A stretch of DNA of 64,000 nucleotides from a bacterium (GTDB lineage Bacteria; UBP15; UBA6099), in NCBI GenBank assembly GCA_029564595.1, contig JAKQPS010000120.1:62001-126000 (forward strand), given 5' to 3'. Positions 7,913-17,414 of the stretch are shown piece after piece. Under the pieces are notes generated by a model, which searched no databases, was not told the origin of the DNA, and saw nothing but the letters and a program-made list of their open reading frames with translations. A program made the translations under genes and the position numbers. Position 1 is the stretch's first letter; every line of letters begins with the position of its first letter.

Positions 7913-9616
7913 ATGATTCTGCTTAATCCGAAAAAATATGATCCGAAAAGGCTCGACCCGGCATCCGCCGAACTGATGAAGAAAACCATCGCGTTCTTCG
8001 AGGCAAAGGGCAAAAGAAAACTGAAACAGGACGACCACGAGAGAGTGTGGTACGCGGACTTTCTGGATTTCGTGAAGCAGGAAAAAGTGTTTTCGAAACT
8101 GCTTACGCCGTCCGGTTATTCCGACGGCGACCCTGACACCCGGTGGGACAACAACCGGAACTGCGACTTCAACGAGATAACCGCCTTCTACGCCCTGCAC
8201 TACTGGTACACGTGGCAGGTGAGCATTCTCGGCCTCGGCCCGATATGGATGGGCAAAAACGAAGAGGTGAAAAAGAAGACGGCGGAGCTGTTGCGCGAGG
8301 GCGGCATCTTCGCGTTCGGACTGTCCGAAAAAGAGCACGGCGCGGATATCTATTCCACGGATATGTCGCTCGCCCCGCAGGCCGACGGCACATACATTGC
8401 CAATGGGAGAAAGTATTACATCGGCAACGGAAACAAGGCGGCGCTGGTGTCCACTCTCGGCAAGATGAAGGACAGCGGCGACTTCGTGTTCTTCGTCGTC
8501 GGATCGACTCACGGCAAGTACGAATGCGTGCGCAATCTGGTGAACACTCAGTCTTACGTCGCCGAGTACGCTCTGAACGACTACCCGATATATGAATACG
8601 ACATCCTCACGAAGGGACAGGAGGCGTGGGACTCCGCGCTGAACACCATAAACGTTGGGAAATACAATCTCGGATGGGCGTCGATCGGCATATGCACGCA
8701 CTCGATTTACGAGGCGATAGACCACGCGTCGAACAGGGTGCTGTACGGCAAACACGTGACGGACTTCCCGCACATCAGGCAGCTAATGACTGACGCGTAC
8801 TGCCGATTGGTCGCGATGAAACTGTTCGCGCTGCGCGCGTCTGACTACATGAGGGCGGCGGGGCCGGACGACAGGCGCTATCTGCTGTACAACCCGATGG
8901 TGAAGATGAAAGTGACCACGCAGGGCGAGGAAGTCATCAACCTGTTGTGGGACGTGATAGCGGCGCGCGGGTTCGAGAAGGAAACGTATTTCGAGATGGC
9001 GGCGCGAGACATCCGCGCGCTCCCCAAACTCGAAGGAACTGTTCATGTGAACATGGCCCTCATCATCAAATTCATGCGCAACTATTTCTTCATGCCCGGC
9101 AAATTCCCCGAACTAGGCGTGAAAACAGACCCGGCGAACGACGACTTCCTGTTCAATCAGGGACCGACGCGCGGACTGGGCAAAATCCAGTTCCACGACT
9201 ACAACATCGCGTACAACAGCGTTGACTTGCCGAACGTCAACCTCTTCAAAGAGCAAATAAACGTCCTCAAGGAATTCCTCATGACCGCCACCCCCACAGA
9301 GGAGCAGGCCAAGGACATCGATTTCCTGCTCGTGCTCGGCGAACTATTCACGCTTGTGGCATACGGGCAGCTTATCATCGAGAACTCCGCGATAATGAAT
9401 GTCGAGGACGCGCTGCTCGACCAGATATTCGACTTCTTCGTCCGCGACTTCTCCAAATTCGCGCTGCAACTTTACTCGAAGACGGGCAGCACGGAGAAGC
9501 AGATGGGCCTGTGCCTGAAGATGATCCGCAAACCTGTCCCGAACCCGGAAAGATTCAACAAGATATGGAACGAGCACGTCTTCGCCCTCAAAGGCGCTTA
9601 CACCATGAGCGACTGA
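7913..9616 (+). CDS. Acyl-CoA dehydrogenase family protein (large form)
   Basis: A 567-aa flavoprotein of the acyl-CoA dehydrogenase superfamily, longer than the usual 380-aa enzymes. The FAD/substrate segment FAFGLSEKEHGADIYST matches the conserved G(L)TEP-type motif, and LEGTVHVN near residue 383 holds a Glu in the position of the catalytic base of YEGT-type enzymes. The C-terminal 150 aa form an extra helical region, as in FadE-like enzymes. It probably oxidises acyl-CoA in fatty-acid breakdown; the chain length is unknown. Single-gene unit with its own promoter and a strong terminator. Confidence 0.87.
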   Translation: MILLNPKKYDPKRLDPASAELMKKTIAFFEAKGKRKLKQDDHERVWYADFLDFVKQEKVFSKLLTPSGYSDGDPDTRWDNNRNCDFNEITAFYALHYWYTWQVSILGLGPIWMGKNEEVKKKTAELLREGGIFAFGLSEKEHGADIYSTDMSLAPQADGTYIANGRKYYIGNGNKAALVSTLGKMKDSGDFVFFVVGSTHGKYECVRNLVNTQSYVAEYALNDYPIYEYDILTKGQEAWDSALNTINVGKYNLGWASIGICTHSIYEAIDHASNRVLYGKHVTDFPHIRQLMTDAYCRLVAMKLFALRASDYMRAAGPDDRRYLLYNPMVKMKVTTQGEEVINLLWDVIAARGFEKETYFEMAARDIRALPKLEGTVHVNMALIIKFMRNYFFMPGKFPELGVKTDPANDDFLFNQGPTRGLGKIQFHDYNIAYNSVDLPNVNLFKEQINVLKEFLMTATPTEEQAKDIDFLLVLGELFTLVAYGQLIIENSAIMNVEDALLDQIFDFFVRDFSKFALQLYSKTGSTEKQMGLCLKMIRKPVPNPERFNKIWNEHVFALKGAYTMSD

Positions 9617-9661
9617 GTAGGCAAACTAATGTTGACTATGCGTTGATTCTATTGTTATTTT

Positions 9662-9703
9662 GCGGGGAAGCATTTTTATGAAAAGGCTTCCCCGCTTTTA
9701 TTT
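9662..9703 (+). terminator. Rho-independent terminator
   Basis: A perfect 10-bp stem GCGGGGAAGC (9662-9671) / GCTTCCCCGC (9686-9695) is followed by TTTTATTT. It ends the acyl-CoA dehydrogenase transcript. Confidence 0.88.
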
Positions 9704-9880
9704 AGAAGCTTCTATTATCGACTATTCAGTAAAGTTTCGTTCTTCGCAATATCCGCGCATATCCATACTTGCAATATTCACACGCTTTTATTGGAGCCAA
9801 TGTTTATTGCTCCGGCCAACCCCGCACAACCGAACCTATCTCTCTTCAATTATTTCTCTATTTCGAAAACAGCTCGTTTT
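9704..9880. other. Convergent intergenic region
   Basis: AT-rich spacer between a plus-strand terminator and the end of the minus-strand thrombospondin-repeat gene. No gene is seen. Confidence 0.4.
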
Positions 9881-11788
9881 TCAAAGTTTTTTTGATTCCT
9901 TTTTCGCCAGCCGCAAAGACATCATAATGACAACAATGACGCCTCCTATTAGCGCAATCCAAATAATAATTTCTTTTCCCAAAGGTCGGTCGTCCTTTTC
10001 ATCGCATGCGTCTCCTATTCCATCTTTGTCTTTATCAGGTTGCACGGATTTGCCATATTGCTGTCGCTTGGGATTGCTGACTAATGGACAATTGTCAAGC
10101 GCATTTAGAACGCCGTCATTATCCCAGTCTTCGCATGCGTCTCCAACGCCGTCATTGTTCCTGTCCTTCTGATCATTGTTAGGAATGTCCGGGCAATTAT
10201 CATTGACATCCAACACGCCATCATTGTCGCTATCCTCGCAAATATCGCCGATGTCGTTAAGATTAACATCGCGCTGATCAGGATTTTTCATGCTAGGACA
10301 GTTGTCGCAAGCATCTCCGACACCGTCATTGTCGGAATCGCGCTGATCAGGATTCTTTTTCTTCACGCAATTATCCTTGAAGTTCTGCGCATCATCATTG
10401 TCGTCGTCATCGCAAGCGTCTCCCACGCCATCGTTGTTTTTGTCTTCTTGTTGAGGATTATAACCATGAATACAGTTGTCGCATGCGTCGCCAATGCCGT
10501 CCCGGTCGGTGTCCCGCTGATCTGCATTCGGCTTGTTTCGGCAGTTGTCAACCGCTGTCGGAATGCCATCATTGTCCATGTCTTCGCAAGCGTCGCCGAC
10601 GCCGTTGCGGTCTTTGTCCTGCTGTCTCGGATTCCTAACAGATGGACAATTATCCTTGCTGTTTATGATGCCGTCAAAATCATGATCGTCGCAAACATCG
10701 CCAATTCCATTTGAATCTGAGTCCATTTGGTCAGGATTTGCCATATCCAGACAGTTGTCACAAGCATCGCCAACCCCATCCCGGTCAACGTCCTCTTGGC
10801 TCGCATTAGGAACATCCGGACAGTTATCACATGCGTCTCCTACGCCGTCGCGATCAGAATCCTTCTGATCTGGATTGCTATTAAGAGGACAATTATCATA
10901 TTTTGTTATCTTATCTCGATCCGGGTCTTCATTATATTCTGGATTCGGCTTCTCTCTTCCGAGCTTCACCTGCGGCATGTTCTTCCAGACGCGTAAACCG
11001 CGCGTATTAGATTTCGTATTTGAGCTTTTAATGTTCCCGTAATATATCTGATACTTTTTTCCCTCTTTTATATCGAACACAGCGCCAATTTCGGACGGCC
11101 CGAATATTCGCATTTCTCTTATTGCGATACCGCCGCCATGTTCAAATGCGAAACGGATAAATCGCTTTATAACAGGCGGATATGGGATTTCAAGATTCAA
11201 AGGCTCGTCCGCATCGTATTTCACATTCTGCAAATACGTCCATTGGACGCCGTCATTGCTCCCGCTGATAATCAGTTTCTTAAATGTGAATGCATCGTCA
11301 TGCAAATGTATCTCAGCAAACCCTGTGAGCGTAGGCTGGCCGAAATCAAAAGTCAGGGTCGTATGCCTAGGGTCTTTTTCAGGATCGCTCTGGTAGTAAC
11401 TGCCCTCTTTGCCGGAAACATCTCCGTCTGTTAAATTGCGCGACCCGTACGAGGCGCCGCGGAATGGGGACCGCTCTGAAGTCGCTTTTATTCCTGATGC
11501 TCTTGAGGCGACATCCATTCTGTCATTCTTTACCAGCATATACGGTATTTCCTTTCCTGATTCGGCGATTCGCAAATCCCGCTGGTCCGGCAGCATTTTC
11601 TGAAGCGCTTCTTCGTCGAGGCGCAACAACGCCTCGCCTTGCGCGCTTCCCGTCGACACGTCTCGCATATATGGATACGCGGAAAACGTTTCAGCCTCGC
11701 CCGCCTTTGCGGTAATGGCAATGATCGACACAAGCGCAAAGATATACATACTTAACCTTGTCACTGCCTTCTCTATATCAGTCGTCAT
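9881..11788 (-). CDS. DUF3999-like protein with ten thrombospondin type 3 repeats
   Basis: 635 aa. An N-terminal signal peptide ends near AKAGEA. Residues about 35-280 resemble DUF3999: an opening [20 protein letters not shown] stretch, then a discoidin-like segment with GSNDGVQW and FIRFAFEH. Residues about 295-590 hold ten copies of the calcium-binding DNCPxxxNPDQxDxDxDGVGDAC unit. One C-terminal helix ([15 protein letters not shown]) and a Lys-rich tail anchor it, so the repeats lie outside the inner membrane. ATG 11788 overlaps the stop of the DUF2339 gene (ATGA), which fixes the start and implies coupled translation. The gene is AT-richer than its surroundings. Confidence 0.88.
   Translation of the reverse strand: MTTDIEKAVTRLSMYIFALVSIIAITAKAGEAETFSAYPYMRDVSTGSAQGEALLRLDEEALQKMLPDQRDLRIAESGKEIPYMLVKNDRMDVASRASGIKATSERSPFRGASYGSRNLTDGDVSGKEGSYYQSDPEKDPRHTTLTFDFGQPTLTGFAEIHLHDDAFTFKKLIISGSNDGVQWTYLQNVKYDADEPLNLEIPYPPVIKRFIRFAFEHGGGIAIREMRIFGPSEIGAVFDIKEGKKYQIYYGNIKSSNTKSNTRGLRVWKNMPQVKLGREKPNPEYNEDPDRDKITKYDNCPLNSNPDQKDSDRDGVGDACDNCPDVPNASQEDVDRDGVGDACDNCLDMANPDQMDSDSNGIGDVCDDHDFDGIINSKDNCPSVRNPRQQDKDRNGVGDACEDMDNDGIPTAVDNCRNKPNADQRDTDRDGIGDACDNCIHGYNPQQEDKNNDGVGDACDDDDNDDAQNFKDNCVKKKNPDQRDSDNDGVGDACDNCPSMKNPDQRDVNLNDIGDICEDSDNDGVLDVNDNCPDIPNNDQKDRNNDGVGDACEDWDNDGVLNALDNCPLVSNPKRQQYGKSVQPDKDKDGIGDACDEKDDRPLGKEIIIWIALIGGVIVVIMMSLRLAKKESKKL
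10010..10930 (-). repeat. DNA encoding ten tandem TSP3 units
   Basis: Imperfect direct repeats of about 70-110 bp, reflecting the Asp/Asn/Cys-rich units of the encoded protein. The copies have diverged at DNA level while the Asp and Cys codons are kept, so this is protein repeat selection and not a mobile array. Confidence 0.85.
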
Positions 11789-14172
11789 AACAACTCCTCG
11801 ATTTGTTTTCTGTATCTGTAATATAAAAACGATGCGACAAGAAGGATCACTCCAACTCCGAACAAAGATACAACGCGATACGCCAAGTCTAGGCTTGCCA
11901 TATCGCGGATAAGCGCCTTTGCCAACGAGAGCACTAAAAGACTTATGCCGACATAACGGATATATCGCGATTTTGAAACAAAACCAATGATTAAAACACA
12001 TACAGCTTCCACTGCCCATGCGATGGTAATCCAATGTCCGGAGAACACACATGCCAGCATATATGTCAGGAATATGGTTGAGCATGAGGCGTAGACGACG
12101 CCAGCTTGTTTTATTTGTTCAAAAGGCGAAGAGTATTCTCCTTTGTACAGCCGATATGCCACAATGTAATAAATCAATAATTGTGGCAAAAGCGTTTGCA
12201 TCGCGATATTGCTGTTCTCTGCGACAGAATACAAGGTTCGCATTGATAAAATCAGATGAATCGTGAATGCGGCGGCATATAACCAGTAAAGACGTCTGTT
12301 GCGCGCCACTGCCAACAGAGCGATTCCCAGCAGACAAACGGCAAACACACTGTTTTCAAGTTTTGCGAAGACAAGATTCAATTGCATTGTCGCAAGACCC
12401 GCGCCCGCAATCGCATAAACATATGTTTCTAGAAATTTCATGTCATATCTCTGAATCTTCATAAGCCTGTCGCTTAAAACTGCTAAAATGAAGAAGCTTG
12501 CCGCCGACACGACCAACATGACTGCTCGCAAACCTTGTTCGCCGATAAATATGAAAACGCTGCATAGAGCGGCAACCGCCACAAAACGACTGAGCCAGCG
12601 CAGGAGTTTATTATCCAAAATTACTGAGAGATAGAATAGCATTGCGGATTCCACAGCCCAAGAAAGCGGCAACCAATTCTTTGTTAATTGAACCGGAATC
12701 GCGAGCGTGACGAAAACAGTAGCAAGAGCCAAATAGGTTTGTGACAGAGGTGTAAGTTTTTTTGACATGGCGACACGACAGAGACAAACACACAGCACGG
12801 CCATGCTGAGGGTAAACAACCCCGCGTATTCATGATATTCAGAGAAGATTTTGTGGAACAGAAATCCGAAAAAACACAACTTATTCATAACAACAATGAC
12901 GACTTCCTCTAAAATCAAACCGGTTTTCGATAATTGCATCAGAAACGCACACACAGTGAATATCGTCAACAGGCATGCTAAGAATAACAGAGCCATGGCT
13001 GTTTGTCCTTCGACACTATTATTCCAAAGAAGAAACGCAATATAATTTGCCACGACCGCTCCGATGCCAAGCCCAGCTATGGAATAACGCAGGATTAGGA
13101 AAACGAGAGTCAGGTCAATAGCCAAGTAATAAATCAACGACAGGCTGCCGCTTTCCATGGTGAAAAACGGAATAAATAGATTCAATATAGCGATGGCATA
13201 GATAACACATCGACTTTCTAACGGTAAAAGCTTCTTTTCAACATTCATAGCGATGACGCGAGCGCCAAACTGCTTTTGCGCAAAAACCAAACCCATAAAA
13301 AGCCCGAAATAGCAAAACAAAAACAACAAATTCATTAAAAGCTCGCTCGGATTATTATTGAGCCAGTTGATATGAATTATATAGGTTGCCGCTAGTCCCG
13401 CGACTCCAATTCGAAACCATCCCTTCCTGCGCGCAAGGTAAATCAAACCAACGGCAAGCACGACATTGTATAAAAGAGTAAATACGTTTATCGCGCCGCA
13501 GAGATATGCCGTTGCATATCCCAATAGAAACGCTTCGCCGGCAAGCAGCGCGGAATCAAGCTTTATAGAATATATAATCGCGCTAGCAACGACTATAGTC
13601 AGCAATATTATGTCCATGACAAGCGAAATATGCGTGAACTCCGCGTAGAAATGATGCGCCGCATAAAGAGTGAAATATAGAAGAGCGAAACCGCCTCCTA
13701 TCAATGTTCTGTCATAACCCTTGTACTGTTTTTTCGTTTTAAGAATATTCCCGGTTAATATAAATATCAAAGCGAGCGCGATGCCTCCAACGATGCGCGT
13801 TGTCGGCCCGATCCATTGATTGTCAATTGCGTATTTCACAAAAAAAGAGAACGCAACGACGACCAGAATAATTCCCGCGAGCCCGAACCACTTCATGCCG
13901 ATTTCAGCCTCGCGGGACGTCTTTGGCGCAGGAGGCACATCCGGCGAAGACAAGGGAGAGTCGGGCGGTTCATATAGCTCATTAGCGGGCTTTTTTGCCT
14001 CTTGCATATCCGCCGCAACGACATCTTTGATTCTATTAATATCCGTATCAGTTTCATGCGCAACTCTCTCCCGCACTGCCTGCTCCAAATGATCAAATCG
14101 TATCCTCAACTCATCAATCTGCGTTTTGATCATTAGCATTTCTTTCTTGATCTCTTCAGGCATTTCCGCCAT
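11785..14172 (-). CDS. DUF2339 family polytopic membrane protein
   Basis: 795 aa. An N-terminal cytoplasmic coiled coil (residues about 5-45), a Pro/Ser-rich linker (about 65-90), then more than twenty hydrophobic segments to the C-terminus (for example [15 protein letters not shown]). This matches the DUF2339 (PF10101) architecture. In other bacteria DUF2339 genes are often followed by DUF3999 genes, and the same order is seen here with a 4-nt overlap. The biochemical role is unknown; a part in envelope or surface polymer processes is only a guess. AAGGGG precedes ATG 14172. Confidence 0.88.
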   Translation of the reverse strand: MAEMPEEIKKEMLMIKTQIDELRIRFDHLEQAVRERVAHETDTDINRIKDVVAADMQEAKKPANELYEPPDSPLSSPDVPPAPKTSREAEIGMKWFGLAGIILVVVAFSFFVKYAIDNQWIGPTTRIVGGIALALIFILTGNILKTKKQYKGYDRTLIGGGFALLYFTLYAAHHFYAEFTHISLVMDIILLTIVVASAIIYSIKLDSALLAGEAFLLGYATAYLCGAINVFTLLYNVVLAVGLIYLARRKGWFRIGVAGLAATYIIHINWLNNNPSELLMNLLFLFCYFGLFMGLVFAQKQFGARVIAMNVEKKLLPLESRCVIYAIAILNLFIPFFTMESGSLSLIYYLAIDLTLVFLILRYSIAGLGIGAVVANYIAFLLWNNSVEGQTAMALLFLACLLTIFTVCAFLMQLSKTGLILEEVVIVVMNKLCFFGFLFHKIFSEYHEYAGLFTLSMAVLCVCLCRVAMSKKLTPLSQTYLALATVFVTLAIPVQLTKNWLPLSWAVESAMLFYLSVILDNKLLRWLSRFVAVAALCSVFIFIGEQGLRAVMLVVSAASFFILAVLSDRLMKIQRYDMKFLETYVYAIAGAGLATMQLNLVFAKLENSVFAVCLLGIALLAVARNRRLYWLYAAAFTIHLILSMRTLYSVAENSNIAMQTLLPQLLIYYIVAYRLYKGEYSSPFEQIKQAGVVYASCSTIFLTYMLACVFSGHWITIAWAVEAVCVLIIGFVSKSRYIRYVGISLLVLSLAKALIRDMASLDLAYRVVSLFGVGVILLVASFLYYRYRKQIEELL

Positions 14173-14260
14173 AGAAGCAACCCCTTATTGATTCACAAGT
14201 TTTCAATGTGTCTTTGCCATATGACACACTGATTTCTGACAGTTGGTTGTGTTGTTGTCA

Positions 14261-14289
14261 ATTATACAAGCGATAGCATTTATTTGAAA
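14261..14289 (-). promoter_or_regulatory. Sigma70-type promoter for DUF2339 operon
   Basis: Read on the minus strand: TTTCAA (14289-14284), a 17-nt spacer, TATAAT (14266-14261). The leader to ATG 14172 is about 80 nt. Confidence 0.65.
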
Positions 14290-14582
14290 GGGGTTATAAC
14301 CTTACTAATTTCAATATTATTTAAATGGCAACCTTGAGTTCGAAATAGGAACGCGCTCATCGCATTCTTTGCATCAACTATTTTGTCGGGCTTACTAAAT
14401 GTCCACCATCAATAATGCCGCATATTTCAAGTTGAATTCCGGCTTAGCAATACGTCCCTCTATTGTAACGCGTAAATTCTTCTCGTAAAAGAATCATCGC
14501 CGCATCGCGAAGCTTGTGGGTTAAAAAACTAATCACAAACGAAATATACGCGATTCACAATCTAATACAGCCTGAAGATGTG
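14290..14582. other. AT-rich intergenic region, no gene seen
   Basis: I find no gene, RNA or repeat in this AT-rich stretch between the DUF2339 promoter and a possible small gene. Confidence 0.4.
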
Positions 14583-14720
14583 TCAGTTTTGGGGATTCTT
14601 GCGGCAAGCCTTCTTCGAGTCTTCTTTTTTTATGTCGGGTTTGACTCTTGAGACGGGGTTGCGCGTCCAGAATTTCCGGATGGTTTTCCACGCGGGTTTT
14701 ATTTTCTTCTTTTTAGCCAT
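14583..14720 (-). CDS. Possible small basic protein (45 aa)
   Basis: A short reading frame starting MAKKKKIKPAWKTIRKFW and ending KKACRKNPQN. It is strongly basic with aromatic residues spaced as in small RNA-binding proteins, and lies downstream of the small Cys protein on the same strand. No good Shine-Dalgarno is seen, so it may be chance. I do not recognise a family with certainty. Confidence 0.4.
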   Translation of the reverse strand: MAKKKKIKPAWKTIRKFWTRNPVSRVKPDIKKEDSKKACRKNPQN

Positions 14721-14848
14721 TTGGCGTTGTCCATAACGTCGTTCTTTGCAAATCGTCTTGATATTTATATGAATTCTAACGATGGATTAGCGTTTATTCG
14801 CGATGAACGATGAAGGCCGCGAATTTTAATTAAGCGTCGCTATCCCCG

Positions 14849-15031
14849 TCAGTTATTCGTATTGCCGTCGTCGCCCTGCCCCGTTTCTTTTTTCAGCATC
14901 GCCACGTCGAACGCGTGGTCGAGACATTTGACTTCGCCGCCGCCGGATGAGACGGAGAAGCGTTTGTTGCATGTGGCGCGGTACGCGCAGTTCGAGCAAA
15001 GTTTGACGGTCGGCTGTTCTGTTTGGCTCAT
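14849..15031 (-). CDS. Small cysteine-containing protein (60 aa)
   Basis: MSQTEQPTVKLCSNCAYRATC and a further Cys in VKCLDH give the spacing C-x2-C-x5-C-x14-C, which could bind zinc or an Fe-S cluster. AAGGAGA lies 8 nt before ATG 15031. It is the last clear gene of the pilus/secretion unit, 27 nt after signal peptidase I. Function unknown; the spacing and good RBS argue that it is real. Confidence 0.75.
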   Translation of the reverse strand: MSQTEQPTVKLCSNCAYRATCNKRFSVSSGGGEVKCLDHAFDVAMLKKETGQGDDGNTNN

Positions 15032-15058
15032 TGTGTTTTTCTCCTTGCGACGGCCGGT

Positions 15059-15859
15059 TCAGCGGAGAATGCCTATGCGGCCGGGAGGCCAGAAGCGGAA
15101 AAACGCTTTGGCCTGCACGTTCTTTTTCGGGAGGAACCCCCATTTGTGTCCGTCGTGGCTGTTGCACCTATTGTCGCCAAGCGCCAGAAGCATGCCTTCG
15201 GGGACTGTCCTTATCGGAAAATCGTCATAGTTTGGGCAGACGCGCAGTCCGTTCTTCAGATATGGCTCGTCGAGCGGTTTGCCGTTTAAGAAGATTTTTC
15301 CTCCGAACACGCCCACCGCGTCGCCTTCGACGGCTACGGCGCGCTTAAGGTAGGAATAATCGAAGTCTTTGTCCTTGTTGAAGCGGGTTGAGAGGGTTCC
15401 GGGGGCGAGAGGCTGCGTTGTCCGGCGCACTTCGGGAGGAGGGATGAAAGCGATTATGTCGCCGCGCGCCGGGTCGGACAGCCTGTATGTGATTCTGCTG
15501 CCGAAGACGCGGTCGCCCGGCTCTATGGTCGGTTCCATCGAGCCTGTGGGGATGACGTACGCCTGAACGAGAAAAGTTTTTATCAACAGCGCGAGGACAA
15601 GAGCGACGGCGATGGATTTCGCCCAGTCCCAAATTTCTTCTGCAGCGCGGCGGGCGCCGCTTTTTTTGAGTTCCGCCGGAGCTTCCGCAGCCGAACAGTC
15701 ACACGGGATGCAATCCGGCGTTTCTAGTCCGGTCACAACGTCTGAGGCAGAAAGTGCGGATGAAGTTTCAACGCCGTCGCGACTCATTGTCCGGGCGTCT
15801 CCGGTTTCTCTTTCCGGCAACTTGGGAATCGCGGGGTTGTCCTGTTTTTCGAAATCCAT
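15059..15859 (-). CDS. lepB: Signal peptidase I
   Basis: 266-aa inner-membrane serine protease that removes Sec signal peptides. The nucleophile is Ser107 in PTGSMEPTIEPGDRV and the general base Lys172 in YLKRAVAVEGD; the third signature is LALGDNRCNSHDGHKWGF. One membrane helix (about 80-100) precedes the active site. The 75-residue N-terminal cytoplasmic extension (Glu/Asp/Ala-rich, with a CIPCDC cluster) is longer than usual and not recognised. It is placed 70 nt after the DegP-type gene in the same unit. Confidence 0.94.
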   Translation of the reverse strand: MDFEKQDNPAIPKLPERETGDARTMSRDGVETSSALSASDVVTGLETPDCIPCDCSAAEAPAELKKSGARRAAEEIWDWAKSIAVALVLALLIKTFLVQAYVIPTGSMEPTIEPGDRVFGSRITYRLSDPARGDIIAFIPPPEVRRTTQPLAPGTLSTRFNKDKDFDYSYLKRAVAVEGDAVGVFGGKIFLNGKPLDEPYLKNGLRVCPNYDDFPIRTVPEGMLLALGDNRCNSHDGHKWGFLPKKNVQAKAFFRFWPPGRIGILR

Positions 15860-15929
15860 GCTTAATCCTAAGCGGTCCCGTGCTAAACGCCGCGGCTTCG
15901 CTGACGCGCGACCGGGATCAGCTTTCCTC

Positions 15930-17411
15930 TCAAAGCCTTACGTGGTACAGGTAGTTCCCGCGTTGAACGATGATGAAAACGGATTCGAGAACGGAAGCGA
16001 TGAGAGTGGCTTCCCTGAAGTCGTCCATGTTTTCAATCGAACGGTTGCCGACCTGACGGATGATATCGCCGGGTTCGATGCCGATTCTGTCCGCGGGGCC
16101 TTTGGGGTCGACGCGGGTGACGACAACGCCGGAGGCCCTGCCGAGGCGATACTTCAGCCGCGCGGCCTGATCGATGTCGTCAAGAGACATGCCGAGAAGT
16201 TCGCGCGAAAGGGAGTCCGCCCTGTCCAGAGGCATGCCCGCCATTTTCATGTCTGTTTTTTTGCGAGAGCCGTCGCGCACGTATTCTATCGACGCGGAGT
16301 CGCCGACGAGGTAGGAGCCGATTATCTCGACGAAGTTGCTCATGGAGTCAACTTTTCGATTGTCAATTTTTGTGACGATGTCGCCGGATTTGAAGCCCGC
16401 GCGGGAGGCCGGGCTGTCGGGAATGACGTCCGCCACTAGCGCGCCGGCGGGAGAGTCCATGCCCATGCGGCGGGCAAGCTGAGCCGATAGCTCCTGCATC
16501 CTCAGGCCCGTCCAAGTTTTTTCGATTCTGCCGAAGCGGATGAGGTCGGCCACAGCGCGCATCGCCCTGTTGATGGGAATGGCAAATCCGATGCCCTCGG
16601 CGTTGGCATAGATGGCGGTGTTGATGCCGATGACCTCGCCTGCGAGGTTGACGAGAGGCCCGCCGCTGTTGCCGGGGTTGATCGAGGCGTCAGTCTGGAT
16701 GAAGTCGTTGAACACCCTGCCCTCGTCCGTTTTCATCGAGCGGCCAACCGCGCTGACCACTCCGGTGGTGACGGTCTGGTTAAGGCCGTACGGGTTGCCT
16801 ATGGCGATGACGGTCTCGCCAATCATGAGGGCGTCGGAATCGCCGGTGCGCGCTGCGGGAAGGTCTTTCTTGAGGTCGACTTTGAGGATGGCCAAGTCGA
16901 ACTTCGGGTCGGCTCCGATTATCTTTGCTTCGGCCTCGGAGCCGTCGGGCATCGTTATCTGGATGCGGGACGCGCGCATTACGACGTGGTCGTTCGTGAG
17001 GATGTATCCCTTGGGGTCTATGACGACGCCGGAACCGAGCGTCTGAGTCTGGTATCTCTGGGTTGGCATGCCGTCGAAAAATCTGTCGAAGAAGTCGTTG
17101 AAGAACTCGTCGCGGAAAGAGCCGCCGAAGGGGTTTGCGCGGCGCTCGACGATTTTCTCGGTGCTGATGTTGACCACCGCCGGGCCGACCCTTTCGATGG
17201 CTGCGACGACCGGGGTGCGGCGCAGAGCCAGCGCGGCTTCCGGCGAGATATCTGACGCGCCAGCGAACGCGGTGGACAGAGAGAGGCGTTCCGCCGCTCT
17301 CGAACCGCCTTTGATTCGGCTGCAAGCGGCCATTCCCATTGCGAAAGAGAGAATCAGAAGGGAAACGAAAAACAAGATGTTTCGGGTCTTTGAAACTTTT
17401 GAGGAGCGCAT
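15930..17411 (-). CDS. DegP/HtrA-type periplasmic serine protease
   Basis: 493 aa. A hydrophobic N-terminus ends in MAACS, so it may be a lipoprotein or simply exported. The trypsin-like domain has the triad in TNDHVVM (His), DLAILKVD (Asp) and INPGNSGGPL (Ser). Two PDZ domains follow (about 285-375 and 395-490). This is the DegP/DegQ/DegS group for envelope protein quality control. It begins 3 nt after the upstream TPR gene, so it is translated within the pilus/secretion unit. Confidence 0.93.
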   Translation of the reverse strand: MRSSKVSKTRNILFFVSLLILSFAMGMAACSRIKGGSRAAERLSLSTAFAGASDISPEAALALRRTPVVAAIERVGPAVVNISTEKIVERRANPFGGSFRDEFFNDFFDRFFDGMPTQRYQTQTLGSGVVIDPKGYILTNDHVVMRASRIQITMPDGSEAEAKIIGADPKFDLAILKVDLKKDLPAARTGDSDALMIGETVIAIGNPYGLNQTVTTGVVSAVGRSMKTDEGRVFNDFIQTDASINPGNSGGPLVNLAGEVIGINTAIYANAEGIGFAIPINRAMRAVADLIRFGRIEKTWTGLRMQELSAQLARRMGMDSPAGALVADVIPDSPASRAGFKSGDIVTKIDNRKVDSMSNFVEIIGSYLVGDSASIEYVRDGSRKKTDMKMAGMPLDRADSLSRELLGMSLDDIDQAARLKYRLGRASGVVVTRVDPKGPADRIGIEPGDIIRQVGNRSIENMDDFREATLIASVLESVFIIVQRGNYLYHVRL

Positions 17412-17414
17412 GGT

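Noticed and set aside
10010-10930. Regular repeats that could suggest a CRISPR array
   Set aside because: The repeats are inside a continuous reading frame and encode diverged TSP3 units; spacing and repeat identity do not fit CRISPR. No array or cas gene was seen anywhere in the window.
11789-12085. A 99-residue N-terminal extension of the TSP3-repeat protein
   Set aside because: It would lie entirely within the DUF2339 gene, while the ATGA overlap at 11785-11788 with an SD and a following signal peptide gives a normal start.
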